DNA of 64,000 nt from assembly GCF_003030345.1 (NCBI RefSeq), contig NZ_CP028158.1, positions 4,464,001-4,528,000 of the forward strand, in the 5' to 3' direction. Shown here piece after piece: positions 14,543 through 22,548 of this stretch. Below the pieces are notes generated by a model. That model saw only the letters and a list, made by a program, of their open reading frames with translations. It was not told the origin of the DNA and ran no database searches. The stretch comes from Plantactinospora sp. BC1. GTDB taxonomy: Bacteria; Actinomycetota; Actinomycetes; Mycobacteriales; Micromonosporaceae. Every line of letters begins with the position of its first letter. The first letter of the stretch is position 1. The translations under genes were made by a program, and so were the position numbers.

Positions 14543-15352
14543 ATGCCCATGACAGGGGAGGGCGAGCCGGTCGACCTGGGCGGACTGCTCCGGAAGCTCC
14601 GCCGGCAGGCCGATCTCAGCCAGCGCGAGCTGGCGGTCCGTGCGGGCGTGCCGAAGAGCACCATCGCCCGGATCGAGGCCGGGCGGTCCCGTGACCCGAA
14701 GTTCCGCACGGTCGAGCGACTGGTGCTGGCCACCGGCGGCACGTTCGGGCTGGACGGGTTGCCGCCGCATCCGCACGAGGATCGACGCGACGAGGGTGGC
14801 CGACGCTATCCCGCCCACCTGGACGTGCGGGACGTCTACGGGCCGAAGGACTGGCCGGGAGCCTGGTGGGCGCACTGGTACACGCTGCCGCCGGAGCGGT
14901 GGCCGCTCAGGGTGCCTGAGGCGACCTTCGACCTCTGTCGGGTGCGCCGCGACCGGCGACGCTGGCGGGAGGACGTGCGCCGCCGGGTGCGGGTGCGGGC
15001 CGTGACAGAGGCTCTGCCGCCCGACGGCTGGCAGTGGGTGGCCGAGCTGCCCGACGGCGAGCTGGTCGGTGAGCTGCGGGCACACCTGCGCGGCCGGCAT
15101 CCGACCGAGCTCTGGTCTCCCGCCGAACCGGACCGGGAGGTGGTACTCGACGGGATAGTGGTGGTGGCGGAGTGCCGAGGGCTGGGCATCGGGCGTCGAC
15201 TCTTCGCCGAGCTGCTCGTCGAGATGGATCGGGCCGGCATCCGGGTCGCCCAGGCCATCACCGAGTTCGACGGGGTGGAGTTCCTGGTCCGTTGCGGGTT
15301 CCGGCCCGAGCCGAGCCGGCCGGTACGGCTGACCCTGCATCGCCCCGACTGA
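14543..15352 (+). CDS. XRE-type HTH fused to GNAT acetyltransferase
   Basis: A 269-residue two-domain protein. Residues 10-60 are a Cro/CI-type helix-turn-helix (LLRKLRRQADLSQRELAVRA, GVPKSTIARIEAGRS). A middle region of unclear fold follows (DVRDVYGPKDWPGAWWAHWY). The last ~110 residues are a GNAT acetyltransferase with acetyl-CoA loop VVVAECRGLGIGRRLFAEL and a terminal VEFLVRCGFRPEPS strand. It may acetylate a small molecule or protein and sense it through the DNA-binding domain; the target is unknown. Two TATCCACAGG repeats just upstream are candidate self-operators. It interrupts the otherwise minus-strand menaquinone segment. Confidence 0.8.
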   Translation: MPMTGEGEPVDLGGLLRKLRRQADLSQRELAVRAGVPKSTIARIEAGRSRDPKFRTVERLVLATGGTFGLDGLPPHPHEDRRDEGGRRYPAHLDVRDVYGPKDWPGAWWAHWYTLPPERWPLRVPEATFDLCRVRRDRRRWREDVRRRVRVRAVTEALPPDGWQWVAELPDGELVGELRAHLRGRHPTELWSPAEPDREVVLDGIVVVAECRGLGIGRRLFAELLVEMDRAGIRVAQAITEFDGVEFLVRCGFRPEPSRPVRLTLHRPD

Positions 15353-15403
15353 CGAGGCGCGGCTCGGGCCGGCGTCGGCGCCGGGGCGGGGGCCGGGGCC
15401 GGG

Positions 15404-16048
15404 TCAGAGCTTCGGGCCGACCGTGCCGAAGGCGGCGGTCAGGGCCGCGAAGGCGTCACCGATCCGCCACGCGGAGCGGTCCCGGGGCCCGATCGGGTTG
15501 GAGATCGTACGCAGTTCGGCGAAGGGGAGCCCGGCGGCGACGGCGGCGCTGGCCACCCCGTACCCCTCCATCGCCTCGGCCACCGCGTCCGGGTGCCGGG
15601 CCAGCAGGGCGGCGGTGGTCGCGGCCGTGCCGGTCACGGTGCCGAGGGTGAGGACCGCGCCGGTGATCGCCTGCGGCAGCCCGGCCCGGAGCACGTCCAG
15701 CAGCGCCGGGTCGGCGGGCAGGGTGGTGGTGCCGAAACCCAGCTCGTCGAGGGTGAGGAAACCGTCCGGCGACTCGGCACCGAGATCGGCCGCGACGCTG
15801 CGGGTCGCGATCACCACCCCGCCGACCGGGGCCCGGCCGGGGAAGCCGCCGCCGATGCCGGCGCTGACGACTCCCCGGTACGGCCGTCCGGCCGCCTCGG
15901 CGAGCGCGATCAGCCGGGCGGTGCCGGCGGCGGCCGCCGCCGGACCCACCCCGACCGGTGCGACGGTGACCGCGTCGCCGACCAGGCCGGCTCGTACCGC
16001 CTCGGCCTCGGCCGCGACGGCCGTGACCACGAGTATGCCGTCGTGCAC
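15404..16048 (-). CDS. mqnB: Futalosine hydrolase
   Basis: A 214-residue nucleoside-phosphorylase-fold enzyme that cleaves futalosine to dehypoxanthinyl futalosine in menaquinone synthesis. The start ILVVTAVAAEAEAVRAGL, VSAGIGGGFPGRA and EAMEGYGVASAAVAAGLPFAELRTISNPIG (quoted in part: EAMEGYG, SNPIG) match MqnB, and the catalytic acid is expected in the DRSAW/IGDAF region. GTG start overlaps the last base of the MFS stop (TAGTG), so it should be translated by coupling to that gene. With mqnD at 13013 it shows that this organism uses the futalosine route. The other mqn genes are elsewhere. Confidence 0.92.
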   Translation of the reverse strand: MHDGILVVTAVAAEAEAVRAGLVGDAVTVAPVGVGPAAAAAGTARLIALAEAAGRPYRGVVSAGIGGGFPGRAPVGGVVIATRSVAADLGAESPDGFLTLDELGFGTTTLPADPALLDVLRAGLPQAITGAVLTLGTVTGTAATTAALLARHPDAVAEAMEGYGVASAAVAAGLPFAELRTISNPIGPRDRSAWRIGDAFAALTAAFGTVGPKL

Positions 16049-17697
16049 TACTTCCCCCGGCTCTCCCGACGCGTGCCCTCGTCGCCGGGCCCGGTGCCGG
16101 GCACGGCGGAGGAGGGACGGTAGATGTGGTAGCCGGGCGGCGCGAGTTCGGTCTCCTCGTCGTCCTGCGGAGCCACGCCGCCGGCCGGCTCGCCGTCGTC
16201 ACCGCGCCGGTTGAGCACGGGCGCCGGGGAGGTGGGCACCGGAGAGGTGGGTGCCGGGTCGTCGGTGGGGCGCTGGTCGTCCGGCGGTGCCGCGTCGGCC
16301 TCGGCCATCGCCCGCCCGGAGAGCCGCTCGCCGCGCAGCCGGGTGGCGACGGTGAACGCCCAGACCGTACCGACGGCGGCGAGCCCGGTGAGCAGGCCGA
16401 CCCCGATCCGGCCGTCCAGCGGTACGAGACCGAGCCCGCCGCCGGCCACGAAGGCCAGCATCAGCACCGTCTCGGAGTGCGCGAACCCGGTCGCCCGGAG
16501 CCGCTCGGGGACCCGTTCCTGGATGGAGGCGTCGACGGCCAGTTTGGCGATGCCGCTGGTCACGGCGGTGACCAGGCAGAGCAGGGCGACCAGCAGCAGG
16601 GAGAACCGGAGCGTCGCCAGCACCCCGACCCCGGTCACCACCACCAGGCCGGCGGCCTGGAGCGCGACCGGACGGTGGATCCGCAACCGGGTACCGAGGG
16701 CGGTGGCCAGGAACGTCCCGACGCCGAGACCACCCCCGACCACCCCGAGCGCCACCTCGGCGCCGTACTGGCGGCCGAAGAGTTCGGTCTCCAGGTCGCC
16801 CGCCTTGATCGCGAAGGCGAGGAAGAGCAGCAGGAAGCCGTAGATGCCGCGCAGGGCGGCGCTCCCGACCAGGGCACTGATCACCAGCCGGCCGCCCGGA
16901 CCGCTGCGGCTGAGCGCCCGTTCCCGCCCGTTCCGGCCGGGTCGGAGCGCCTGGAAGGCCCTCGGCACCGTCTCGGGTGGGTCGGAATCGGCCCGGGGTG
17001 GCAGGCGCAACGCGATCACCATGCCGACCAGGAAGATCACCGAGGCGACCCGGAGCGGCCACTGCGGGCCGAACCAGAACGCGGCCAGTCCGATCGGTAC
17101 GACCACGCCACCGGCGATCGAGCCGTACACGCTGGCCCGGGCGCCGGCCTGGGAGAGTCCGATCCCGGCCGGCAGCAGTCGGGGCACCGCCGCCGACCGG
17201 GCCACCCCGTACGCCCGGGAGAGCGCCAGTACGCCGAAGGCGGCCGGGTAGAGGCCGAAGCCGTGGATGTAGTCCGAGATCAGCCAGGCCAGGAAGGCCC
17301 GCCCCAGCATGGTGGCGGCCAGGGCGTAGCGGCGCCCGTGCCGGAAGTGGTCGAGCAGCGGCCCGACCACCGGCGCGAGCAGCGCGAACGGCACCATGGT
17401 GATCAACAGGTAGAGCGCGACCTTGCTCCGCGCCTCGCCGAGCGGGGCGTTGAAGAAGATCGTCCCGGCCAGGCCGATCGTGATCAGCGTGTCGCCGGCA
17501 CACGAGGCGGCGTGCAGGTCGAAGAGGCGGACCATCCCGGTCTCGCCGCCGGCGCCCTTCGCGCGTACCCGGGCGACCCGGCGCCCTGTCCAGCGGGCGC
17601 TGCCGAGCGAACCCCGGAAGAGCAGCCGGACGGCGCGGATCCCCGTACCCACGACACGCCCGGGGACGGACCGCCCAGAGCGGGTGAACAGCGGCAT
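16048..17697 (-). CDS. MFS-type membrane transporter, actinobacterial
   Basis: A ~550-residue membrane protein with about 12 helices (for example LITIGLAGTIFF, ALYLLITMVPFALLAPVVG, LLLVALLCLVTAVTSGIAKL). A cytoplasmic basic N-terminus (RRVARVRAKGAGG) and a ~90-residue acidic Pro-rich tail lie at the ends. It resembles the MFS-like protein found near cspB and DUF3027 genes in actinobacteria. ATG 17697 (MPLFTRSG) is chosen because GCGAGG lies nine bases upstream; ATG 17703 or 17706 are alternatives, and longer forms would run into the divergent DUF3027 gene. Its stop TAG overlaps the mqnB GTG, so the two form an operon. Substrate unknown; the link to menaquinone genes is positional only. Confidence 0.8.
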   Translation of the reverse strand: MPLFTRSGRSVPGRVVGTGIRAVRLLFRGSLGSARWTGRRVARVRAKGAGGETGMVRLFDLHAASCAGDTLITIGLAGTIFFNAPLGEARSKVALYLLITMVPFALLAPVVGPLLDHFRHGRRYALAATMLGRAFLAWLISDYIHGFGLYPAAFGVLALSRAYGVARSAAVPRLLPAGIGLSQAGARASVYGSIAGGVVVPIGLAAFWFGPQWPLRVASVIFLVGMVIALRLPPRADSDPPETVPRAFQALRPGRNGRERALSRSGPGGRLVISALVGSAALRGIYGFLLLFLAFAIKAGDLETELFGRQYGAEVALGVVGGGLGVGTFLATALGTRLRIHRPVALQAAGLVVVTGVGVLATLRFSLLLVALLCLVTAVTSGIAKLAVDASIQERVPERLRATGFAHSETVLMLAFVAGGGLGLVPLDGRIGVGLLTGLAAVGTVWAFTVATRLRGERLSGRAMAEADAAPPDDQRPTDDPAPTSPVPTSPAPVLNRRGDDGEPAGGVAPQDDEETELAPPGYHIYRPSSAVPGTGPGDEGTRRESRGK

Positions 17698-17815
17698 GAG
17701 CATCATCCTCGCCCATCCGGTCGACGACCGTCGGATCTGTGCCGAGATATCTCTGCGGAGAAAAGTGCCGGGGAGTGCCGCCGACCCGCTGTCAAGGATA
17801 GGCAAGAATGGGTGA

Positions 17816-18637
17816 GTGACCAGGAGCACCACGGCCAGAGCCGCCCGTCTCGACCAGGTCTGTGCCAGCGCCGTCGACGTGGCGCGGGAGGGCATCACCG
17901 AGGTCGACCCGGCCGACGTCGGCGACCACCAGGGGGCGATCGCCGAGGGCGACCGGCTCGTGACGCATCTCTTCGAGTGTCGGATGGCCGGCTACCAGGG
18001 CTGGCAGTGGGCGGTGACGGTGACCCGGGTGCCGCGCAGCCGGCACGTCACCATCTGCGAGACGTTCCTGCTGCCCGGCCCGGACGCGCTGCTCGCGCCG
18101 AGCTGGCTGCCCTGGCAGGAGCGGCTCCAGCCGGGTGACCTCGGCGTCGGCGACCTGCTCCCCACCCCGCCGGACGACGAGCGGCTGGTCCCCGGCTATC
18201 TGCTCTCCGACGATCCGGCGGTGGAGGAGACGTCCTGGGAGCTGGGCCTCGGGCGGCCCCGGGTGATGTCCCGGGAGGGCCGGATGGAGACCGCCCAGCG
18301 CTGGTACGACGGTGATCACGGACCGAGCGCGCCGATCGCGGTCGCCGCGCCTCGGGCGGCCCGCTGTGGCACCTGTGGCTTCTATCTTCCGCTGGCCGGC
18401 GCGCTGCGCCAGTCCTTCGGGGTCTGCGGAAACTTCTTCGCCCCCGACGACGGCCGGGCGGTCAGCGCCGACCACGGCTGCGGGGCGCACTCCGAGACGC
18501 TTGTCGAGTCGCCGGAGACGCCGGTCGACGAGCTGCCGACGATCTACGACGACAGCGAGGTCGAGGCGATCGCGGTCAGCCGGGCACCCGGCTCGGTCGA
18601 GGCCGCCGAGCCTCCGGAGCCGTACGGGCACGGCTGA
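17816..18637 (+). CDS. DUF3027 family protein
   Basis: A 273-residue actinobacterial protein of unknown function. Recognisable parts are AREGITEVDPADVGDHQGAI, HLFECRMAGYQGWQWAVTVT, CETFLLPGPDALLAPSWLPW and GLGRPRVMSREGR, all typical of DUF3027. Toward the C-terminus, CGTCGFYLPL, GVCGNFFAPDDGR and HGCGAHSE provide Cys and His residues spaced like a metal-binding ribbon. GTG start at 17816. It is divergent from the MFS-mqnB operon. The last ~45 residues are acidic and probably disordered. Soluble, probably cytoplasmic. Confidence 0.85.
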   Translation: MTRSTTARAARLDQVCASAVDVAREGITEVDPADVGDHQGAIAEGDRLVTHLFECRMAGYQGWQWAVTVTRVPRSRHVTICETFLLPGPDALLAPSWLPWQERLQPGDLGVGDLLPTPPDDERLVPGYLLSDDPAVEETSWELGLGRPRVMSREGRMETAQRWYDGDHGPSAPIAVAAPRAARCGTCGFYLPLAGALRQSFGVCGNFFAPDDGRAVSADHGCGAHSETLVESPETPVDELPTIYDDSEVEAIAVSRAPGSVEAAEPPEPYGHG

Positions 18638-18643
18638 GGGGGT

Positions 18644-18883
18644 TCACCGGCGGGCGCGGCGGCGGTTGGCGTCGTGCCGGAGCATCACGGCCAGCCCGGC
18701 GAAGCCGGCGAGGAAACCGGCCAGGCAGGTCCAGAGCCAGTGCTCACGGCCGGTGTCGGCGAGCCAGTCCCGGAAGAAGACCAGCAGCACCAGCCCGACG
18801 ACCGCCCAGACCACGATCCCGGCGACGGCGAACGGGACCATCGGCGGGTCGAGCGGCTCGATCCGCGGCTCCTCCTCCGACAT
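18644..18883 (-). CDS. DUF2530 small membrane protein
   Basis: A 79-residue two-helix membrane protein: acidic start MSEEEPRIEPLDPPMVPFAV, first helix VAGIVVWAVVGLVLLVFF, a short loop DWLADTGREHW, second helix WTCLAGFLAGFAGLAVML, basic end RHDANRRRARR. This is the DUF2530 pattern of actinobacteria. ATG start. It converges with the DUF3027 gene (6 bp apart). Function unknown. Confidence 0.8.
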   Translation of the reverse strand: MSEEEPRIEPLDPPMVPFAVAGIVVWAVVGLVLLVFFRDWLADTGREHWLWTCLAGFLAGFAGLAVMLRHDANRRRARR

Positions 18884-18914
18884 CGCTCCAGCGTACGGGC
18901 CTGCGGGTGGGGGA

Positions 18915-18946
18915 TGGTAACCGGGAAGGTCTTTGTTGGTAACCGG
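18915..18946 (+). promoter_or_regulatory. Candidate operator: two TGGTAACCGG direct repeats
   Basis: TGGTAACCGG at 18915-18924 and again at 18937-18946, 22 bp start to start (two helical turns), about 65-100 bp upstream of the purine permease start. The spacing on one face of the helix suggests a regulator or activator site. Which factor binds is unknown. Confidence 0.4.
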
Positions 18947-19012
18947 TGATCTGGGACGATGCCTCGATCAACGATGACCTGAGCACACTCGTACACCCCC
19001 TGCGAGGACCTG

Positions 19013-20482
19013 ATGGACAACGCCCCGACGAAGCCGGACGGCCGATCCGGCGCCGGTAACGCCTTCGACCGGTACTTCGAGATCACGGCGCGCGGCTCGA
19101 CGGTGGGCCGGGAGGTGCGTGGCGGGCTCGCCACGTTCTTCACGATGGCCTACATCGTGGTGCTCAACCCGCTGATCCTGGGCAACGCGGTCGACGGCGA
19201 CGGCGCCCGGCTGGCCATCCCGGCGCTGGCCGCGGCGACCGCCCTGGTGGCCGGGGTGATGACGATCCTGATGGGTGTGGTCGGCCGGTTCCCGCTGGCG
19301 CTGGCCGCCGGGCTCGGCGTCAACGCGCTGGTGGCGTTCGAGATCGCCCCGCAGATGACCTGGGCCGACGCGATGGGCCTGGTGGTGATCGAGGGTGTGA
19401 TCATCGCCGTGCTGGTCCTGACCGGGCTGCGTACCGCCGTCTTCCGGGCGGTGCCGACCCAGCTCAAGACCGCGATCGGGGTCGGCATCGGGCTGTTCCT
19501 GACGATCATCGGGCTGGTCGACGCCGGGTTCGTCCGGCGGATCCCGGACGCCGCCAACACCACCGTGCCGGTCGGGCTGGGCATCGGCGGCAAGCTGGTC
19601 ACCTGGCCGGCCCTGGTCTTCGTACTCGGGCTGCTGGTCACGCTGGTGCTGGTGGTACGCCGGGTGCGGGGCGCGATCCTGATCGGCATCCTCGCCTCGA
19701 CCGTACTGGCGATCGTGGTGGAGGCGATCGCCAAGGTCGGCCCGTCGATGGTGGACGGGAAGCCGAACCCGGCCGGCTGGTCGCTCAACGTGCCGGCGTT
19801 GCCGGAGCGGGTGGTGGACACCCCCGACCTGCACCTGCTCGGTCACTTCGACCTGCTCGGCTCCTGGCAGCGGGCCGGTGTACTGGTCGCGCTGATGTTC
19901 GTCTTCACGCTGCTGATCACGGACTTCTTCGACACCATGGGCACGATGGTGGCGGTCGGCCAGGAGGGCGGGCTGCTCGACGAGCAGAAGATGCCGCCGC
20001 GTACCCGGGAGATCCTGCTGGTGGACTCGATCGCCGCGGCGGCCGGCGGGGCGGCGAGTACGTCGAGCAACACGTCGTACATCGAGAGTGCCGCCGGGGT
20101 CGCGGAGGGTGCCCGGACCGGGGCGGCCAACCTGGTCACCGGCGGGTTGTTCCTGCTGGCGATGTTCCTGGCCCCGCTGGTCGTGGTGGTGCCCTTCGAG
20201 GCCGCCTCGGTGGCGCTGGTGATCGTCGGCTTCCTGATGATGACCGCGGTGCGGACGATCGACTGGAACGACTACGAGATCGCCATCCCGGCGTTCCTGA
20301 CCATCGTGCTGATGCCGTTCACCTACTCGATCTCGAACGGCATCGGGGCCGGGGTGATCAGCTTCGTGCTGGTCAAGGTGGCCCGGGGCAAGGCCCGGGA
20401 GGTGCACCCGCTGCTCTACGGGGTGGCCGGGCTCTTCGTGGTCTACTTCCTGCGCGGTCCGATCGAGGCTGTGCTGTTCTAG
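19013..20482 (+). CDS. NCS2-family purine permease (guanine/hypoxanthine, AzgA-like)
   Basis: A 489-residue, ~12-14-helix proton-coupled nucleobase importer. The start FDRYFEITARGSTVGREVRG, GLATFFTMAYIVVLNPLIL, the GLGVNALVAFEI loop, TDFFDTMGTMVAVG and STSSNTSYIESAAGVAEGAR are the signature blocks of the AzgA/GhxP subgroup for adenine, guanine and hypoxanthine. This is distinct from uracil/xanthine carriers. ATG start with GCGAGG upstream. Monocistronic by spacing; followed by the MarR gene after 86 bp that hold that gene's own operator. Confidence 0.9.
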   Translation: MDNAPTKPDGRSGAGNAFDRYFEITARGSTVGREVRGGLATFFTMAYIVVLNPLILGNAVDGDGARLAIPALAAATALVAGVMTILMGVVGRFPLALAAGLGVNALVAFEIAPQMTWADAMGLVVIEGVIIAVLVLTGLRTAVFRAVPTQLKTAIGVGIGLFLTIIGLVDAGFVRRIPDAANTTVPVGLGIGGKLVTWPALVFVLGLLVTLVLVVRRVRGAILIGILASTVLAIVVEAIAKVGPSMVDGKPNPAGWSLNVPALPERVVDTPDLHLLGHFDLLGSWQRAGVLVALMFVFTLLITDFFDTMGTMVAVGQEGGLLDEQKMPPRTREILLVDSIAAAAGGAASTSSNTSYIESAAGVAEGARTGAANLVTGGLFLLAMFLAPLVVVVPFEAASVALVIVGFLMMTAVRTIDWNDYEIAIPAFLTIVLMPFTYSISNGIGAGVISFVLVKVARGKAREVHPLLYGVAGLFVVYFLRGPIEAVLF

Positions 20483-20532
20483 CCTGTGGAACGGCACGGC
20501 GCCGGTTCCCGGTGACAGTGGTCATAATCGGT

Positions 20533-20568
20533 GGTCGTTAGCCAAGCTTATTAGTTAGGCTAACGACC
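20533..20568 (+). promoter_or_regulatory. MarR operator: 11-bp inverted repeat abutting the start codon
   Basis: Perfect arms GGTCGTTAGCC (20533-20543) and GGCTAACGACC (20558-20568) around a 14-bp AT-richer spacer. The right arm touches the GTG at 20569. There is no Shine-Dalgarno sequence in this span, so the marR message may be leaderless and its promoter lie inside the repeat. Autoregulation by the MarR product is the natural reading. Confidence 0.6.
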
Positions 20569-21018
20569 GTGACGGAGTGGACGGTGATGGCGAAGCACAT
20601 GCCACCGGCGCAGCTCGCGACGTTGTTGCGCGACGCGATCACCCGACTCAACCGACGGGTACGGCAGACCCGGCCGGTCGGCGACCTCACGGGGACCCAG
20701 CTCTCCGCGTTGACCAGCCTGGAGCTGGCCGGCGCGCTGACCCCCCGCGAGCTGGCCGACACCGAACGGGTCCAGCCGCCGACGATGACCAAGATCGTCG
20801 CCAGGTTGGAGGAGCGCGGCCTCGTGCAGCGCACCCCCCATCCGACCGACGGTCGGCAGGTCATCCTCTCGACCACCGACACCGGCCGCGCGATGCTCGC
20901 CCAGTTCGACCGGGCCCGCAACCGCTGGCTGGCCGTCCGGCTCGCCGAGCTGACCCCGGAGGAACGCGACGCGCTCCAGCGCGCCGCGGAGATCCTGCAG
21001 AAGGTGGCGCGCGACTGA
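20569..21018 (+). CDS. MarR-family transcriptional regulator
   Basis: A 149-residue winged-helix regulator. The N-terminal dimer helix includes LATLLRDAITRLNRRVR, the HTH is LTPRELADTERVQPPTMTKI, and the wing VQRTPHPTDGRQVILSTTDTG is the usual MarR pattern. A C-terminal helix follows. GTG start directly behind its inverted-repeat operator. The MFS gene begins 72 bp downstream on the same strand, the common MarR-plus-efflux layout, so it likely represses itself and that transporter in response to a small ligand. Confidence 0.9.
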   Translation: MTEWTVMAKHMPPAQLATLLRDAITRLNRRVRQTRPVGDLTGTQLSALTSLELAGALTPRELADTERVQPPTMTKIVARLEERGLVQRTPHPTDGRQVILSTTDTGRAMLAQFDRARNRWLAVRLAELTPEERDALQRAAEILQKVARD

Positions 21019-21089
21019 CCGCCGCAGAAGACCGGGTCCGCTTCGTCCGTTAGGACCTTCCGGCCGCAATGCCGAGGCCGGAGGTCGGG

Positions 21090-22409
21090 ATGACGCGTAC
21101 GACCCGAGGAGGCGCACCCCGAGTGCGGGCAAAGCTGAGCACCACCTTCCAGTCCCTTACGGTTCGCAACTACCGGCTCTTCGCCACCGGTCAGTTCATC
21201 AAGCTGATCGGCGTGTGGATGATGTTCACCACACAGGACTGGCTCGTCCTGGATCTCTCGGACAACTCGGCCTCGGCACTCGGCGTGGTGATCGCACTCC
21301 AGTTCACCCCGGTACTCCTGCTGACCCTGCTCTCCGGCCGCCTCGCCGACCGGTACGACAAGCGGGTACTCCTGTTCATCGCCAACTGCACCTGGAGCCT
21401 CCTGGCGCTCGGCATGAGCGTGCTGGTCATCACCGGTGTGGTGCAGCTGTGGCACGTCTTCGTCTTCGCCGGCCTGCTCGGGGTGGCGAACGCGGTCGAG
21501 ACCCCGGTACGCCAGTCCTTCGTCTCCGAACTCGTCGGTACCCCGCTGCTGCCCAACGCGCTGGCACTCTCCGCGGCCACCTTCAACTCGGCCCGGATCA
21601 TCGGCCCGGCGGTGGCCGGGGTGGCGATCGCCCTCTTCGACGTCGGCCCGGTCTTCCTGGTCAGCGCGCTCAGCTCGATCGCCCCGGTGGTCTGCGTGGT
21701 GCTGATGCGCGCGACCGAGCTGCACCGCGAGGAGCTGCCCCCGCTCGCCGAGCGGGGTTCCGCCCGGGTGATCGACGGACTCCGGTACGTCGCCCGCCGC
21801 TCCGACCTGGTCCTGCCGATGGTGCTGATGTCGGTGATGGGACTGGCCCTGTTCAACTTCCAGCTCACCCTCTCGGCGCTGGCGAAGACCACCTTCAACA
21901 CCGGTGCCGCCTCGTTCGGCCTCTTCACCACCGCGCTCGCGGTGGGCGCGCTCGCCGGGGCGCTGGCCGGCAGCGGCCGGCGCAGCCGACCGTCGGTCTG
22001 GACCGTGCTGGGCGCCGCGGTGGCGACCGGCGCCTGCGGCACCCTGGTCGGGCTCGCCCCGACGTACTGGCTGGTGGTGGCGTTGCTGCCGCTGACCGGG
22101 TTCTTCATGGTCTTCTTCGCCCAGGCGTCCAACCAGCGGGTCCAGCTCGGCGTGGACGCGGCGTTCCGGGGTCGGGTCATGTCGCTCTGGGTGCTGGTCT
22201 TCCTCGGCACCAACCCGGTCGGCGCGCCGATCATCGGCTGGATCGCCGAGCGCTACGGCGCCGGTGCGAGCATCTGGATCGGCGGGCTGATCTCGCTGGC
22301 CACCGCCGGTACGGCGCTGATCTGGCAACTGCACCGCACCGGTACCCGGCTGCGGCTGCGCATCCTCCCGCTGCCCCGCTTCTACGTGGTGCACCCGGCC
22401 GACACGTGA
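21090..22409 (+). CDS. MFS transporter (efflux type), marR partner
   Basis: A 439-residue, 12-helix major-facilitator protein. It begins TFQSLTVRNYRLFATGQFIK, has the motif-A-like loop GRLADRYDKRVLLF between helices 2 and 3, and TPVRQSFVSELV and RVQLGVDAAFRGRVMSLWVL later, typical of the EntS/tetracycline-efflux-like group. ATG 21090 is preferred (GGAGG five bases upstream); an ATG at 21069 lacks a site. It probably exports the drug-like ligand sensed by the upstream MarR protein; the substrate is not known. Confidence 0.85.
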   Translation: MTRTTRGGAPRVRAKLSTTFQSLTVRNYRLFATGQFIKLIGVWMMFTTQDWLVLDLSDNSASALGVVIALQFTPVLLLTLLSGRLADRYDKRVLLFIANCTWSLLALGMSVLVITGVVQLWHVFVFAGLLGVANAVETPVRQSFVSELVGTPLLPNALALSAATFNSARIIGPAVAGVAIALFDVGPVFLVSALSSIAPVVCVVLMRATELHREELPPLAERGSARVIDGLRYVARRSDLVLPMVLMSVMGLALFNFQLTLSALAKTTFNTGAASFGLFTTALAVGALAGALAGSGRRSRPSVWTVLGAAVATGACGTLVGLAPTYWLVVALLPLTGFFMVFFAQASNQRVQLGVDAAFRGRVMSLWVLVFLGTNPVGAPIIGWIAERYGAGASIWIGGLISLATAGTALIWQLHRTGTRLRLRILPLPRFYVVHPADT

Positions 22410-22411
22410 GT

Positions 22412-22489
22412 CACCCGGACGCCGTGCCGTCGAGCGGCCACCCGGACGCCGTGCCGTCGAGCGGCCACCCGGACGCCGTGCCATTGAGC
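22412..22489 (+). repeat. 27-bp tandem repeat, about three units
   Basis: Units CACCCGGACGCCGTGCCGTC-GAGCGGC at 22412, 22439 and 22466 (the last ends CCATTGAGC). They lie just after the MFS stop and 60 bp before the next gene. Simple tandem array; no hairpin with a U-tract is formed. Confidence 0.85.
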
Positions 22490-22548
22490 GTCGCCGGTCG
22501 ATGGCGCGGCGCCCTGCGGGCGTCGGACCCCTCTGGTTAGCTGGTTTC

